NCBI RefSeq assembly: GCF_003363755.1 | Contig: NZ_CP031396.1 | Span: forward strand, 5,054,501-5,118,500 | Source of the DNA: Pseudomonas protegens | GTDB lineage: Bacteria > Pseudomonadota > Gammaproteobacteria > Pseudomonadales > Pseudomonadaceae | Length of the DNA: 64,000 nt | Direction: 5' to 3' | Part shown: piece by piece, positions 50,310 to 58,638 of the stretch | Position numbering within the stretch: the first letter of the stretch is position 1 | Layout of the letters: each line of letters starts with the position of its first letter | Position numbers and translations under genes: made by a program | The notes under the pieces: model-generated | What the model was told of the DNA's origin: nothing | The model's database searches: none | The model's input: only the letters and a program-made list of their open reading frames with translations

Positions 50310-51038
50310 TCAGCGCTGGGCGGCCACCAGCAACATCATCGGTCGCTCGCGCTCTTCTTCCAGAGCCGGTTGCTCCAGCACTTGCTGGGCGCTCGGTCCC
50401 CACTCCTCGACATGGCGAATGCTGAACCCTGTGTCGATCAGGGTGTTGAGCAGAGTGCCCAGGGTCCGGTGCTGCTTGATCACGCCCTCCGCCAGCCAAT
50501 GGGTCACTCGCTCGCCTTCTTGCTGGTAGCTGTCCAGCGGCCAGGATTTGCGGCCCTGGTCATCCACCTGCCAACCCGGGTTGCGCGGGGCCATGAAGAT
50601 CGGGTGCTCGATGGAGAACACCAGGCGTGCCCCGGGTACCAGGGCGGCATGGACCTGGGTGAACAGCCCGCGCAAGTCCTTGATGTAGTGCAGGGCCAGG
50701 GAGCTGTAGGCCAGGTCGAAGCTGCAGGCGGGCAGGCTCAGGTGTTCCAGATCGGCCCGCTGATAATCGATGTTGGGCGCCGAGGTGCTGGCGCGGGCGG
50801 TCGCCAGCATCTTTTGCGAAACGTCCAGGCCCAGTACCTGTCGGGCCCCCTGTTCGCTGGCCCAGCGGCTGAACCAGCCATAGCCGCAGCCCAGGTCCAC
50901 CACCTTGAGACCGTTCATGGTGGGCAGCAGAGCTTGCAGGGCTGGCCATTCCGGTGCCGCATCGAGGCCGCCGAGGGAGCGGCCCATCTGGCTGTAGCCC
51001 TGGAAAAAGGTCGGATCGTCGTAAATATTCTGGGTCAT
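50310..51038 (-). CDS. Class I SAM-dependent methyltransferase
   Basis: A 242-residue methyltransferase. Motif I 'VVDLGCGYGWFSRWASE' (about 46-62) and motif II 'LGLDVSQKMLATAR' bind SAM; 'FDLAYSSLALHYIKDL' is the usual post-motif. The protein resembles UbiE/MenG-like small-molecule methyltransferases; substrate unknown. It converges on the EAL gene across a GC-rich dyad (50284-50311) and is not in an operon. Confidence 0.87.
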   Translation of the reverse strand: MTQNIYDDPTFFQGYSQMGRSLGGLDAAPEWPALQALLPTMNGLKVVDLGCGYGWFSRWASEQGARQVLGLDVSQKMLATARASTSAPNIDYQRADLEHLSLPACSFDLAYSSLALHYIKDLRGLFTQVHAALVPGARLVFSIEHPIFMAPRNPGWQVDDQGRKSWPLDSYQQEGERVTHWLAEGVIKQHRTLGTLLNTLIDTGFSIRHVEEWGPSAQQVLEQPALEEERERPMMLLVAAQR

Positions 51039-51221
51039 GCAGCGTTTCCTTGAGGTTCGTGTGCAGCCGTGATGTCGGGCGGATGATGCAAAAGACGCGG
51101 CTGAGGTTTTTCCTCTGACCCGGTCACGGCGATTTTCACTCAGTGTGGGTTATGCATTATCGTGCGCCACGCCTCAAGCGATCAGCGTCGTCATCGACAC
51201 CAAGCCAACCGATAGCGGTGG

Positions 51222-51725
51222 GTGTTCGTCTGTAAGGGCCAACCGAATCCCCCGAACCCGGGTCTGTACCCTAAGCGAGGCACCTTGGGCAAAGCGCGAG
51301 TGATAGGCACGACAATAGAGGCCATTCATGCTGCCGAGACGGCATTGGGGCGAACCTTGCCCGGGTCATTCGTGGACTGGCTGCTGGAGCACAACGGCAA
51401 GGCGCTGGGGGGGCTGGAAGTGTTTCCTGTCTTTGATGCGCGTGATCCCCGCAAGACCTGGGAGTCGATAGTCCGCCATTTCGAGCAAGGCTGGCGGGCT
51501 TGGCAAGACACTTTCTCCCGCATCGCGCTCGACTGCTCCAGCCTGCTGCCGTTCGCTCAATTTGGGACGGGCGACTATTACTGCTTCGATTACGCGGTAC
51601 TGGGCGACGCCGGTGAGCCGGTTGTGGTGCTGTGGTCCCATGAGACGGGTCGAACCTGCGTCGTTGCGGATGACTATGCCGCTTTTTTGGCCAATCCCGA
51701 TCAGTTGTGCCACGCACCCGGCTGA
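51222..51725 (+). CDS. SMI1/KNR4 (SUKH) domain protein
   Basis: Up to 167 residues. The SUKH pattern is recognisable: 'IHAAETALGRTLPGSFVDWL', 'LEHNGKALGGLEVFPV', 'LLPFAQFGTGDYYCFD' and 'VVVLWSHETG'. SUKH proteins are often immunity proteins against contact-dependent or type VI toxins, but no toxin gene is adjacent. The start is uncertain: GTG at 51222 and GTG at 51300 are both in frame; neither has a good ribosome site, and homology starts near the second. Confidence 0.72.
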   Translation: MFVCKGQPNPPNPGLYPKRGTLGKARVIGTTIEAIHAAETALGRTLPGSFVDWLLEHNGKALGGLEVFPVFDARDPRKTWESIVRHFEQGWRAWQDTFSRIALDCSSLLPFAQFGTGDYYCFDYAVLGDAGEPVVVLWSHETGRTCVVADDYAAFLANPDQLCHAPG

Positions 51726-51889
51726 TGGGCCGTTGGTACAGGTCGATGCTGAAACAGCGGCGCTCCAATGATCTGCACGAGGCTTGGGCTTGGTTCGCTA
51801 GGTTTGCTGCTGGGAGGGGAGGAGATCGTTTGAATCAACGACCTGAGAAGCTTCTACAGATATCTGCTGGAGCCCGCAGATTGGGGAAG

Positions 51890-51963
51890 TGGAGCGGGTG
51901 AAGGGAATCGAACCCTCGTTATCAGCTTGGGAAGCTGGAGTAATGCCATTATACGACACCCGC
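51890..51963 (-). tRNA. tRNA-Gly(CCC)
   Basis: 74 bases including an encoded CCA. The acceptor stem GCGGGTG/CACCCGC is perfect, the anticodon loop is TTCCCAA (anticodon CCC), and the T-loop is TTCGATT. The outermost anticodon-stem pair appears as C-A, which is unusual but the other four pairs hold. The gene stands alone, with no adjacent integrase. Confidence 0.95.
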
Positions 51964-52044
51964 TCGAACGGCTGACTTTGTACCAGAAGTGGCCGGGGAT
52001 TTGAAGTTTTTCTTTATCTGACTTGTGCTTGCGTGTCGGTTGAG

Positions 52045-52113
52045 GTCGCCACAGGTGCCTCACCCGCCAGGAAAAACAGGGTTTTTCAAGGCGGGGTGAC
52101 GGCCTGTGGCGAC
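52045..52113 (-). terminator. Nested three-layer palindrome at the 3' end of phaG
   Basis: Three inverted repeats sit inside one another: GTCGCCACAGG/CCTGTGGCGAC (perfect, 11 bases), CACCCGCC/GGCGGGGTG, and GAAAAAC-AGG-GTTTTTC in the middle. It starts seven bases after the phaG stop. The inner A/T stem resembles a terminator, and the outer stem makes an unusually long extended hairpin. Confidence 0.7.
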
Positions 52114-52119
52114 GGGGTT

Positions 52120-53004
52120 TCAGATGGCCCGTGCATGCTGATCATGAACATAGTGTGGACGCGAGCGGTTGTCGTACTGGGCTGGCTTGAGGAAGCCCAG
52201 GAGTGCCTGGCGACTGTCGCGGCAGGCCGCCTTGTGTTCCATGTCGAGAAAATGCCCGGTGGCCTGGATGGTGCTGAAGCTCGCGTGCTGTACATGGTCG
52301 GCGAACAGCTTGGCGTCGTTGGCTGAGGTGTACTCGTCCCACTCGCCGTTGAGAAACAGCACCGGCACCTGGATGTTCTTCGCCGCCCGCAAGTAGCACT
52401 GGCGATCGCCGTTGAGCACATGGCTGATGTGGAAGTGCATCTGCCCGTACTCATGCTCCGCCAGGCTGCTGACATGGCGATAGTTGAAGCGCTTGAACAG
52501 CGATGGCAGGTGTTTGCCGATGGTGTCGTTGACCAGGTGGCCGACGCGATGGCGGTCGAGGCTGCCGAGGTAGTCGACACCGCGCTCCAGGTAGTCGCGC
52601 ATGGGTTCGTTGAGCACCGGCGAGAACGAGCTGATCACCGCCTTCTCGATGCGTCGAGGACGTTGGGACAAGGCCTGCAAGGCCGCGGCGCCGCCCCACG
52701 AGAACGACAGCACATGCTCGGCGGCGAAGTGCTCGATCAACTCCAGCAGGATCTGCCCTTCCACTTCCTTGGTGAGCATCCGTTCGTGCTTGTTGTGGGC
52801 CTTGGACCGGCCCGCGTAGGGCTGGTCGTAGAGCACCACGTTGAACTGCGGGTACAGATTCTTCACGGTCTGGGCAAAGGACGCAGTGGTGGCCATCGAG
52901 CCGTTGACCAGAATGATGGTCTTGTCTGCGGCATCTGCGCGATAGAACTCCGTGTAAACCCGATACTGACCCTGTATATCCAGCACAGCGATTTCTGGCC
53001 TCAT
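52120..53004 (-). CDS. phaG: PhaG, 3-hydroxyacyl-ACP thioesterase/transacylase
   Basis: A 294-residue alpha/beta-hydrolase that diverts 3-hydroxyacyl-ACP from fatty-acid synthesis to CoA-linked monomers for medium-chain polyhydroxyalkanoate. It matches remembered P. putida PhaG from the first residue ('MRPEIAVLDIQGQYRVYTEF'), including 'IIGKHLPSLF'-like 'NDTIGKHLPSLFKRFNYRH' and 'GHFLDMEHKAACRDSR'. The nucleophile elbow 'SFSWGGAAALQAL' holds Ser102 or so. GGAG precedes the ATG. No PHA synthase gene is nearby, as usual for phaG. Confidence 0.93.
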   Translation of the reverse strand: MRPEIAVLDIQGQYRVYTEFYRADAADKTIILVNGSMATTASFAQTVKNLYPQFNVVLYDQPYAGRSKAHNKHERMLTKEVEGQILLELIEHFAAEHVLSFSWGGAAALQALSQRPRRIEKAVISSFSPVLNEPMRDYLERGVDYLGSLDRHRVGHLVNDTIGKHLPSLFKRFNYRHVSSLAEHEYGQMHFHISHVLNGDRQCYLRAAKNIQVPVLFLNGEWDEYTSANDAKLFADHVQHASFSTIQATGHFLDMEHKAACRDSRQALLGFLKPAQYDNRSRPHYVHDQHARAI

Positions 53005-53329
53005 GTCATAAGACTCCTGGCAAGCGGGTATGCGCGCAACATTGAGTGTGCACGGGCAATGTGACAGGTAGGCATACGCCTGGAATCGGAGCCCATGTCG
53101 ATCCGGTAATGCAGGTCGACGGGTATTGTTATAGGCGGGCGATTTACCGGGTTGAATGCAGAGCAGGCAGGGCTCAGGCCGGCAAAAGGTTTCTTAGATG
53201 TGTATGGGTGACTCATCGGTCACATTTCGGCCGACGGTCTGATTCAAGCAGGGCAACCGGGAACCTGCAAGTGCGTTGGGCAAATTGTTCGACAGCTTCT
53301 GCCCAGCGGTCATTCAGCGGGACGCGGCG
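53005..53329. other. Gene-free stretch upstream of phaG
   Basis: A 325-base gap between phaG and rsuA, both leftward. It must hold the phaG promoter, which I cannot place with confidence. No credible coding frame, terminator or repeat of the families described here was seen. Confidence 0.4.
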
Positions 53330-54022
53330 TCAGATCAGGCGGATTTCGTCTGCGCTGAGGGGGCGGTATTGGCCTGGGGCAAGGCATTCATCCAGTACCA
53401 GTGGTCCCATGCGTTCGCGGTGCAGGCGCACCACCTTGTTGTTGAAGTGGCCGAACATCCGTTTGACCTGGTGATAGCGCCCCTCGACGATGCTCAGCCT
53501 GGCGCTATGAGGGCCGAGGATCTGCAACTGCGCGGGCAGGGTGGTGAGGTCCTCGAAGGCGAAATACAGACCCTGGGCGAAGGTCTCGATGTACTCGGGG
53601 CCAATCTCCTGCTCGGTTTCCACGTAGTAGAGCTTGGGCAGCTTGGTCTGCGGCTGGGTCAAGCGTCGCGACCAGCTGCCGTCGTTGGTGATCAGCATCA
53701 GCCCGGTGGTGTTGTAATCCAGGCGCCCGGCGATGTGCAGATCCTGGGGATCCGGCTCGTGGATCAGCTCCAGCACGGTCCTGTGCTCCGGGTCGCGGGT
53801 GGCGCTGACACAGCCCATGGGCTTGTGCAGCATGAAATAACGCGCCGGCTTGCCGACCTGGAGCACTTCCTCATCCAGTTCCACGCGACTGAACTCACGG
53901 ACCTCGGCCTTGGGGTCGCTGACCGGCTGCCCGTCGATGCGGATGCGGCGTTGCACCAGCAGCAGGCGCACCTGCTGACGGTTGAAGCGGGGCAGGTTGC
54001 TGAGGAAACGGTCAATGCGCAT
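53330..54022 (-). CDS. rsuA: RsuA, 16S rRNA pseudouridine-516 synthase
   Basis: A 230-residue pseudouridine synthase. The N-terminal S4 domain ('MRIDRFLSNLPRFNRQQVR', 1-60) is followed by the catalytic domain with the active-site Asp in 'AGRLDYNTTGLMLITNDG' and the late 'VEGRYHQVKRMFGHFNNKV', as in RsuA rather than RluE/RluF. It modifies 16S rRNA in the small subunit. It follows the CWC protein gene by 34 bases and may be the last gene of that leftward operon. Confidence 0.92.
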   Translation of the reverse strand: MRIDRFLSNLPRFNRQQVRLLLVQRRIRIDGQPVSDPKAEVREFSRVELDEEVLQVGKPARYFMLHKPMGCVSATRDPEHRTVLELIHEPDPQDLHIAGRLDYNTTGLMLITNDGSWSRRLTQPQTKLPKLYYVETEQEIGPEYIETFAQGLYFAFEDLTTLPAQLQILGPHSARLSIVEGRYHQVKRMFGHFNNKVVRLHRERMGPLVLDECLAPGQYRPLSADEIRLI

Positions 54023-54055
54023 GGTGATCGGCGGTTGGGGGCAAGGCGAGGAGGT

Positions 54056-54274
54056 TCAGGAGCGTGGCAAGGTGCCGGCGCGCAACTGCGCTTCGACCCC
54101 GGCACAACGGGGGCACAGGCAGGAGCGGTCGCGCAGCTGTGGCGGCAAGGCTTCGATGATTGCCGGGTCGATGCTCACGCTGTAGCACCAGCAGGCTTGG
54201 TCCGCAGTACGCGGGTCGGCCAGGGTGCAGTCGTTGCGGGCACCGCAGGCCGGGCAAAGGTCAGGTTCATTCAT
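54056..54274 (-). CDS. Cysteine-rich CWC-family protein
   Basis: A 72-residue zinc-binding protein. Cysteines lie in 'LCPACGARNDCTL', 'ACWCYSVSI' (the CWC motif) and 'CLCPRCAG', so one or two zinc sites are expected. Function is unknown. The start at 54274 overlaps the end of the cyclase gene by 8 bases, and rsuA follows, which gives the order cyclase, CWC, rsuA. Confidence 0.87.
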   Translation of the reverse strand: MNEPDLCPACGARNDCTLADPRTADQACWCYSVSIDPAIIEALPPQLRDRSCLCPRCAGVEAQLRAGTLPRS

Positions 54275-55754
54275 GGCTGGAGTGGGGCATTTCCACACAG
54301 GTTCGATTGCGTCCGCTCTGCTTGGCGCGGTACATCGCATGGTCAGCACGGGACAGCAGGCTGTGCAGGGTGTCTGCCGATTGCAGAGCGGTCAAGCCGA
54401 TACTGACGGTCAGTTGCAGAGGCTGCCCTTCATAGTAGTAGCGCTGTTGTTCAGTCTGCTGGCGGATCTTCTCGGCAATGATCAGGGCGGCGCTGCTCTG
54501 GGTGTCCTTGAGCAGGACAATGAATTCCTCGCCGCCCCAGCGGCAGACGATGTCGGACTGGCGCAGGCAGTCCTGCAGGTCACGGGCAAAACCGCTGAGC
54601 ACCAGGTCCCCGGCCAGATGGCCGTAGGTGTCGTTGAGGCGCTTGAAGTGATCCAGGTCCAGCAGCAGGGCGCACAGTGGCGTCATGTCCCGCCGCGCTT
54701 CCTGCAGAGCCTGGGCTGCCAGCAGATCGAAGCCGCGACGATTGGGCAGGCGGGTGAGGCTGTCGAGGGTGGCCTGGGCCTCGATCTTGCGCCGGTAGCG
54801 ACGCACCACGCCGCTGAGCAGGATCAGCACGATGCTGGTGACCACCAGGCAGATCAGCAGGTTCAGGTACAGCGACTGACGGATGCTGTTGAGGGCGCCG
54901 TCTTCGCGCTTGTCGACGAACAGGTACCAGTTCAGTTCGGGAATGAAACGCACATTGAGAAAGTGCCCCTGGCCCTGGGTCGAGTATTCATAGCTGCCGC
55001 TGTGGGGCTTGGGCAGTTGGGTCATGAGTTCCTTGAGGCTGTCCAGGTCATGCAGGGACTGGCCGCTGCGGGCGCCCTGGGGCCCACCGTCGGCGCCGGT
55101 AAGGACGATGCGGCCGAAGGTGTCGACGAAGTACACACTGCGCTGGTAGCGCTGCTGGTACTTGTCGATCAGCTTGATCACCGCGTCCACCGTCAAGCCC
55201 ACTCCAGCCGCACCGATGAAGCGCTCCTGATAGTCGTAGACCTTGTAGTTGATGAAGAAGGTCAGTTTGTCCTGGTTGGCCAGGTCCGGGTCGACGTTGA
55301 TTTCATAGGGCGTGGCCATATCGCGTACCCGAAAGTACCAGGCGTCCCGGGGCTCATCGACTTTGACCTGCTTCAGCACGCCCTTGGCCTGGTAGTAGGT
55401 GAGGCTGGTGTTGGAGACGAAGAAGGCGGTGTAGGCGCCATAGTGGGTCATGACCTCGTTGAGGTAACGGGTCATCTGGGTAGGGTCGCGTTCGCCGGCT
55501 ACCACCCAGTCACGCATGAAGGTGTCGCGGGCCATCATCGAGGAGATCAGGACCGGCCGTACCAGGTCCTTCTGGATTTCCGAGTACACGGTGTCGGAGG
55601 TCAGGGGCAGCTCGGTGTTGACGATGCTGTCGCGGATCGAGTCCCGGGAGGCGTAGTAGCTGAGCAGGGAAGTGGCGAGGAAGCCGCTGCCCAGCAAGGT
55701 GATCAGGACCAGTACCAGCGAACGTTGCGAATACAAGGGAGAACGAAGCGGCAT
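54267..55754 (-). CDS. Membrane diguanylate cyclase with periplasmic Cache domain
   Basis: A 495-residue sensor. TM1 is at about 12-32, then a periplasmic double-Cache-type domain (35-285; 'AWYFRVRDMATPYEINVDP', 'VGLTVDAVIKLIDKYQQ'), TM2 about 290-312, and a GGDEF domain to the end. The active site is GGEEF (407-411), intact, and an RxxD inhibitory site ('RQSD') precedes it by five residues. It makes c-di-GMP in response to a small periplasmic ligand, possibly a carboxylate or amino acid. Confidence 0.92.
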   Translation of the reverse strand: MPLRSPLYSQRSLVLVLITLLGSGFLATSLLSYYASRDSIRDSIVNTELPLTSDTVYSEIQKDLVRPVLISSMMARDTFMRDWVVAGERDPTQMTRYLNEVMTHYGAYTAFFVSNTSLTYYQAKGVLKQVKVDEPRDAWYFRVRDMATPYEINVDPDLANQDKLTFFINYKVYDYQERFIGAAGVGLTVDAVIKLIDKYQQRYQRSVYFVDTFGRIVLTGADGGPQGARSGQSLHDLDSLKELMTQLPKPHSGSYEYSTQGQGHFLNVRFIPELNWYLFVDKREDGALNSIRQSLYLNLLICLVVTSIVLILLSGVVRRYRRKIEAQATLDSLTRLPNRRGFDLLAAQALQEARRDMTPLCALLLDLDHFKRLNDTYGHLAGDLVLSGFARDLQDCLRQSDIVCRWGGEEFIVLLKDTQSSAALIIAEKIRQQTEQQRYYYEGQPLQLTVSIGLTALQSADTLHSLLSRADHAMYRAKQSGRNRTCVEMPHSSHE

Positions 55755-56056
55755 GGCAATTCCGTGATAGTGGCCCGATGACGCATTCTAGTGGCACGGC
55801 GCGCAAATAACTCGTTCATCAGCGCACTGAGTTGTCTCGGAATCGATACGTGGCATGGTGTTTTTCCGGCGCCGGAAATGCGACTCCGAGGCGTCCTGAC
55901 AGGGCGGTTACCGGCGGTCGAAGGACTTGTATCAACGTGTTGCCAAAATCGCACCAGAAGGGGTTTTCGCGGTCAGATATTTCGTCAGTCGACCTGTTGT
56001 CGACTGCCGCCTGCCAGCGTCGCTGGTGTGGCTTCTTCGCGGTCCAGGAGGCCGCC
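55755..56056. other. Divergent intergenic stretch with two palindromes
   Basis: A 302-base gap between the cyclase and the YYQPAPR lipoprotein gene, transcribed apart. TTTCCGGCGCCGGAAA (55863-55878) is a perfect 16-base palindrome; CAGTCGAC-5-GTCGACTG (55986-56006) is a second perfect dyad. Either could be an operator. No coding sequence seen. Confidence 0.5.
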
Positions 56057-56500
56057 ATGTATCGTCGACTTCTGCTTGTTGCATTACTGGGTCTGAGTCT
56101 TAGCGCGTGCGTCCCTTATTACGGTGGAGGTTCAAGCTATTACAGCTCCGAAGTCTACAGTTCTCCCTCGCCGGCCTATTACTACGGTGGTGGTTCTTCC
56201 TATTACTCCACTGGCCGCAGTTACTACGCACCGCGTTACTACCAGCCGGCACCCCGTTATTACCAGTCTGCTCCGCGTTACTACCAACCGGCTCCGCGCT
56301 ACTACCAGCCACCCCGGGCGGTGTACCGGCCGTATCCGAACCAGGGCTGGGGCGGGCACGATCGCCACAGTAACTGGGGCAACAACAATTGGGGCAACAA
56401 CGGTGGCCATCGGGAATGGGGCGGTCACGGCGGACGTGGTGATCGTGGTCGAGGCGATCGTGACCGGGGCGACCATGGGCGAGGCGGTCGCGGCCATTGA
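56057..56500 (+). CDS. Low-complexity lipoprotein with YYQPAPR repeats
   Basis: A 147-residue protein with lipobox 'LSLSACVPYY' (Cys18). The next part is Tyr/Ser/Gly rich, then four close repeats of 'PRYYQPA' (about 55-85), and finally a Gly/Arg/Asp/His-rich tail ('GDRGRGDRDRGDHGRG'). It resembles surface or cell-wall lipoproteins with extended tyrosine repeats; function unknown. AGGAGG precedes the ATG. A clear terminator follows. Confidence 0.75.
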   Translation: MYRRLLLVALLGLSLSACVPYYGGGSSYYSSEVYSSPSPAYYYGGGSSYYSTGRSYYAPRYYQPAPRYYQSAPRYYQPAPRYYQPPRAVYRPYPNQGWGGHDRHSNWGNNNWGNNGGHREWGGHGGRGDRGRGDRDRGDHGRGGRGH

Positions 56501-56513
56501 TCCCGAGTGGGCC

Positions 56514-56551
56514 AAAAGCCTGTAGCCGCTGTCGGCGGCTGCAGGCTTTTT
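56514..56551. terminator. Intrinsic terminator
   Basis: AAAAGCCTG-TAGCCGC, loop TGTC, GGCGGCTG-CAGGCTTTTT. It lies 13 bases after the lipoprotein stop and abuts the convergent hydrolase gene's stop, so it can serve both. Part of its stem resembles the TGTAGCCGCTG repeat family. Confidence 0.85.
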
Positions 56552-57662
56552 AGTAATCCGTCAGGTCCGCCAGGGGATGACGGCCTTCCCAGGCCTTGTG
56601 GAAATGCGCTTGCACCACCGCCTCGGGCACGCTGTTGATATCCGACCAATGCCAATGGGGCTGATGATCCTTGTCGATCAGGCGGGCGCGCACCCCTTCG
56701 GCGAATTCCGGGTGCCGGCAGCAGTTCAGGCTCAGGGTGTATTCCATCTGGAATACCTCGGCCAGGGACAGGTAGCGAGCACGGTGGATCTGCTCCCATA
56801 CCAGGTGCGCGGTCAGCGGGCAGCCCTCGACCAGCGTCTTGGCCGCTCGGCTGTAGAGGGCATCGCTGTGGTTCTGCAACTGGCTGATGGCACGCCAGGC
56901 ACAGGCCACGTCACTGACGTCCAGCCAGGTGTCGATCTGCTGCCGACGCGGCAGCCATTGGGCTTCGGGCAGTTGAGCCGAGGCTTCCTGCTGCAAGGCC
57001 TTGAGCAAGCTGTTGAGTTGCCTTGGCGTCTGTTCCTGCCAGTTCAACTGCAACAGCCCCTCGATCAGTGCTTCCTGTTGTTCGTCCAGCAGGAAGCGGT
57101 CGGCGAGGTTCAGGTCCAGGGCATCGCGGCCATTCATGTGGGCGCCGGTCAACCCCAGGAACAAGCCGAGTTTGCCGGGCATGCGCGAGAGGAACCAGCT
57201 GGCGCCGACGTCGGGATACAGGCCGATGCTGATTTCCGGCATTGCCAGGCGACTGCTGGGGGTGACGATACGAATCCCGGCACCTTGCAGCAGACCCATG
57301 CCACCGCCCAGCACATAACCGTGGCCCCAGCAGATCAAGGGTTTGGGATAGGTGTGCAAGCGATAGTCGAGACGGTATTCCGCGGCAAAGAAATGCCCGG
57401 CCAAGGCCGGTACTTCGCCGGGGTGATCGAGGCAAGCCTGGGCCAGGCTGCGTACCTCGCCGCCGGCACAGAAAGCCTTGGCGCCGTTACCCCGCAGCAG
57501 CACACAGACCACTTGCGGGTCCTTGGCCCAAGCATCGAGACGCTCGCTCAACTGCTGGATCATGGGCAGCGACAGGGCATTCAGGGATTTTTCCGCGTCC
57601 AGGGTGGCAATGGCGATGCGTGCGCCATCGGTGCCGGTGAGTTCTTCGACGTGCAGGTTCAT
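56550..57662 (-). CDS. 3-hydroxyisobutyryl-CoA hydrolase-like enoyl-CoA hydratase family protein
   Basis: A 370-residue crotonase-fold enzyme. The oxyanion-hole segments 'AFCAGGEVRSLAQ' and 'GYVLGGGMGLLQGAGIRIV' and the acidic 'ISIGLYPDVGASWFLSRMPG' are those of the HIBYL-CoA hydrolase group (valine catabolism), as is the extended C-terminal helical part. The CoA substrate is likely but not proven to be 3-hydroxyisobutyryl-CoA. It is a single gene, convergent with the lipoprotein. Confidence 0.85.
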   Translation of the reverse strand: MNLHVEELTGTDGARIAIATLDAEKSLNALSLPMIQQLSERLDAWAKDPQVVCVLLRGNGAKAFCAGGEVRSLAQACLDHPGEVPALAGHFFAAEYRLDYRLHTYPKPLICWGHGYVLGGGMGLLQGAGIRIVTPSSRLAMPEISIGLYPDVGASWFLSRMPGKLGLFLGLTGAHMNGRDALDLNLADRFLLDEQQEALIEGLLQLNWQEQTPRQLNSLLKALQQEASAQLPEAQWLPRRQQIDTWLDVSDVACAWRAISQLQNHSDALYSRAAKTLVEGCPLTAHLVWEQIHRARYLSLAEVFQMEYTLSLNCCRHPEFAEGVRARLIDKDHQPHWHWSDINSVPEAVVQAHFHKAWEGRHPLADLTDY

Positions 57663-57736
57663 CGTGACCTCGAGGGGAAATAGAAGCGCTCAGTATGATC
57701 GCTGGTAGGGAAAGTGCAGGTTCCGTGTCAGATCAA

Positions 57737-57765
57737 TTGACAAGCGAAGTCGGCTTTCCTAGGGT
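57737..57765 (+). promoter_or_regulatory. Probable sigma-70 promoter of ung
   Basis: TTGACA, 17-base spacer, TAGGGT. It lies about 30 bases before the ung start. Confidence 0.55.
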
Positions 57766-57795
57766 GCGGCCATTGTTTTTTTCACGGGCATGGCC

Positions 57796-58488
57796 ATGAC
57801 TGCTGACGATCGTATCAAACTCGAACCGAGCTGGAAGGAAGCGCTGCGTGCCGAATTCGAGCAGCCCTACATGAGCGAACTTCGCGAATTCCTGCGCCAG
57901 GAACATGCCGCCGGCAAGGAAATCTATCCGCCGGGTCCGATGATCTTCAATGCCTTGAACTCAACGCCGCTGGACAAGGTCAAGGTGGTGATCCTCGGCC
58001 AGGACCCGTACCACGGACCGGGCCAGGCCCATGGCTTGTGCTTCTCGGTACAGCCCGGGGTGCCCGCGCCGCCCTCGCTGGTGAACATCTATAAAGAGCT
58101 CAAGCGTGACCTCAACATCGACATTCCCAACCACGGCTACCTGCAAAGCTGGGCCGACCAGGGCGTGCTGATGCTCAACACCACCATGACCGTGGAGCGG
58201 GCCAACGCGGCATCCCATGCGGGCAAGGGCTGGCAGTTTTTTACCGATCGGATCATCGAAGTGGTCAGCGAGCACCAGCCGCACCTGGTGTTCCTGTTGT
58301 GGGGTGCTCACGCCCAGAGCAAGCAGAAACTGATCGATGCCACCAAGCATCTGGTACTGACCTCGGTGCATCCTTCACCGCTGTCGGCCTACCGCGGCTT
58401 CCTCGGTTGCGGGCATTTCAGTCGCACCAACAAATACCTTGAGCAGAATGGCGAGACGCCCATCGAGTGGCGCTTGCCGCCGTTGTAA
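57796..58488 (+). CDS. ung: Uracil-DNA glycosylase
   Basis: A 230-residue family 1 UDG that removes uracil from DNA. The water-activating loop 'GQDPYHGPGQAHGL' (Asp about 70), the uracil-binding 'LMLNTTMTVE', and the leucine loop 'HPSPLSAYRGFLGCGHF' with the catalytic His are all intact. The start is ATG 57796 (MTADDRIKLEPSWK) or 57790 (two residues longer); remembered Pseudomonas homologues begin at the former. Confidence 0.95.
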   Translation: MTADDRIKLEPSWKEALRAEFEQPYMSELREFLRQEHAAGKEIYPPGPMIFNALNSTPLDKVKVVILGQDPYHGPGQAHGLCFSVQPGVPAPPSLVNIYKELKRDLNIDIPNHGYLQSWADQGVLMLNTTMTVERANAASHAGKGWQFFTDRIIEVVSEHQPHLVFLLWGAHAQSKQKLIDATKHLVLTSVHPSPLSAYRGFLGCGHFSRTNKYLEQNGETPIEWRLPPL

Positions 58489-58550
58489 CTATTGCTCGAT
58501 TGGGGGCTGCTTGGTGGCAAAACCACCTGCGACTTGAACCAAGGCATTTC

Positions 58551-58638
58551 TGTAGCCGCTGCCGCAGGCTGCGAACGGCCCGTAGGGACGCGGCGGTGAA
58601 GGCTGTGAACCTTGTCGCCGCCCGCGGCAGCAGCTACA
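58551..58638. repeat. Full-length TGTAGCCGCTGCCGC repeat with inverted end
   Basis: TGTAGCCGCTGCCGCAGGC on the left and GCCCGCGGCAGCAGCTACA on the right give an 88-base imperfect palindrome, the most complete copy here (others at 5901, 14069, 24086). Its right end supplies the TAG stop of the AbrB gene (58634-58636). Confidence 0.85.

Noticed and set aside
51890..51963. tRNA-Gly as an active integration site
   Set aside because: No integrase or duplicated tRNA 3' end is visible within several kilobases on either side.
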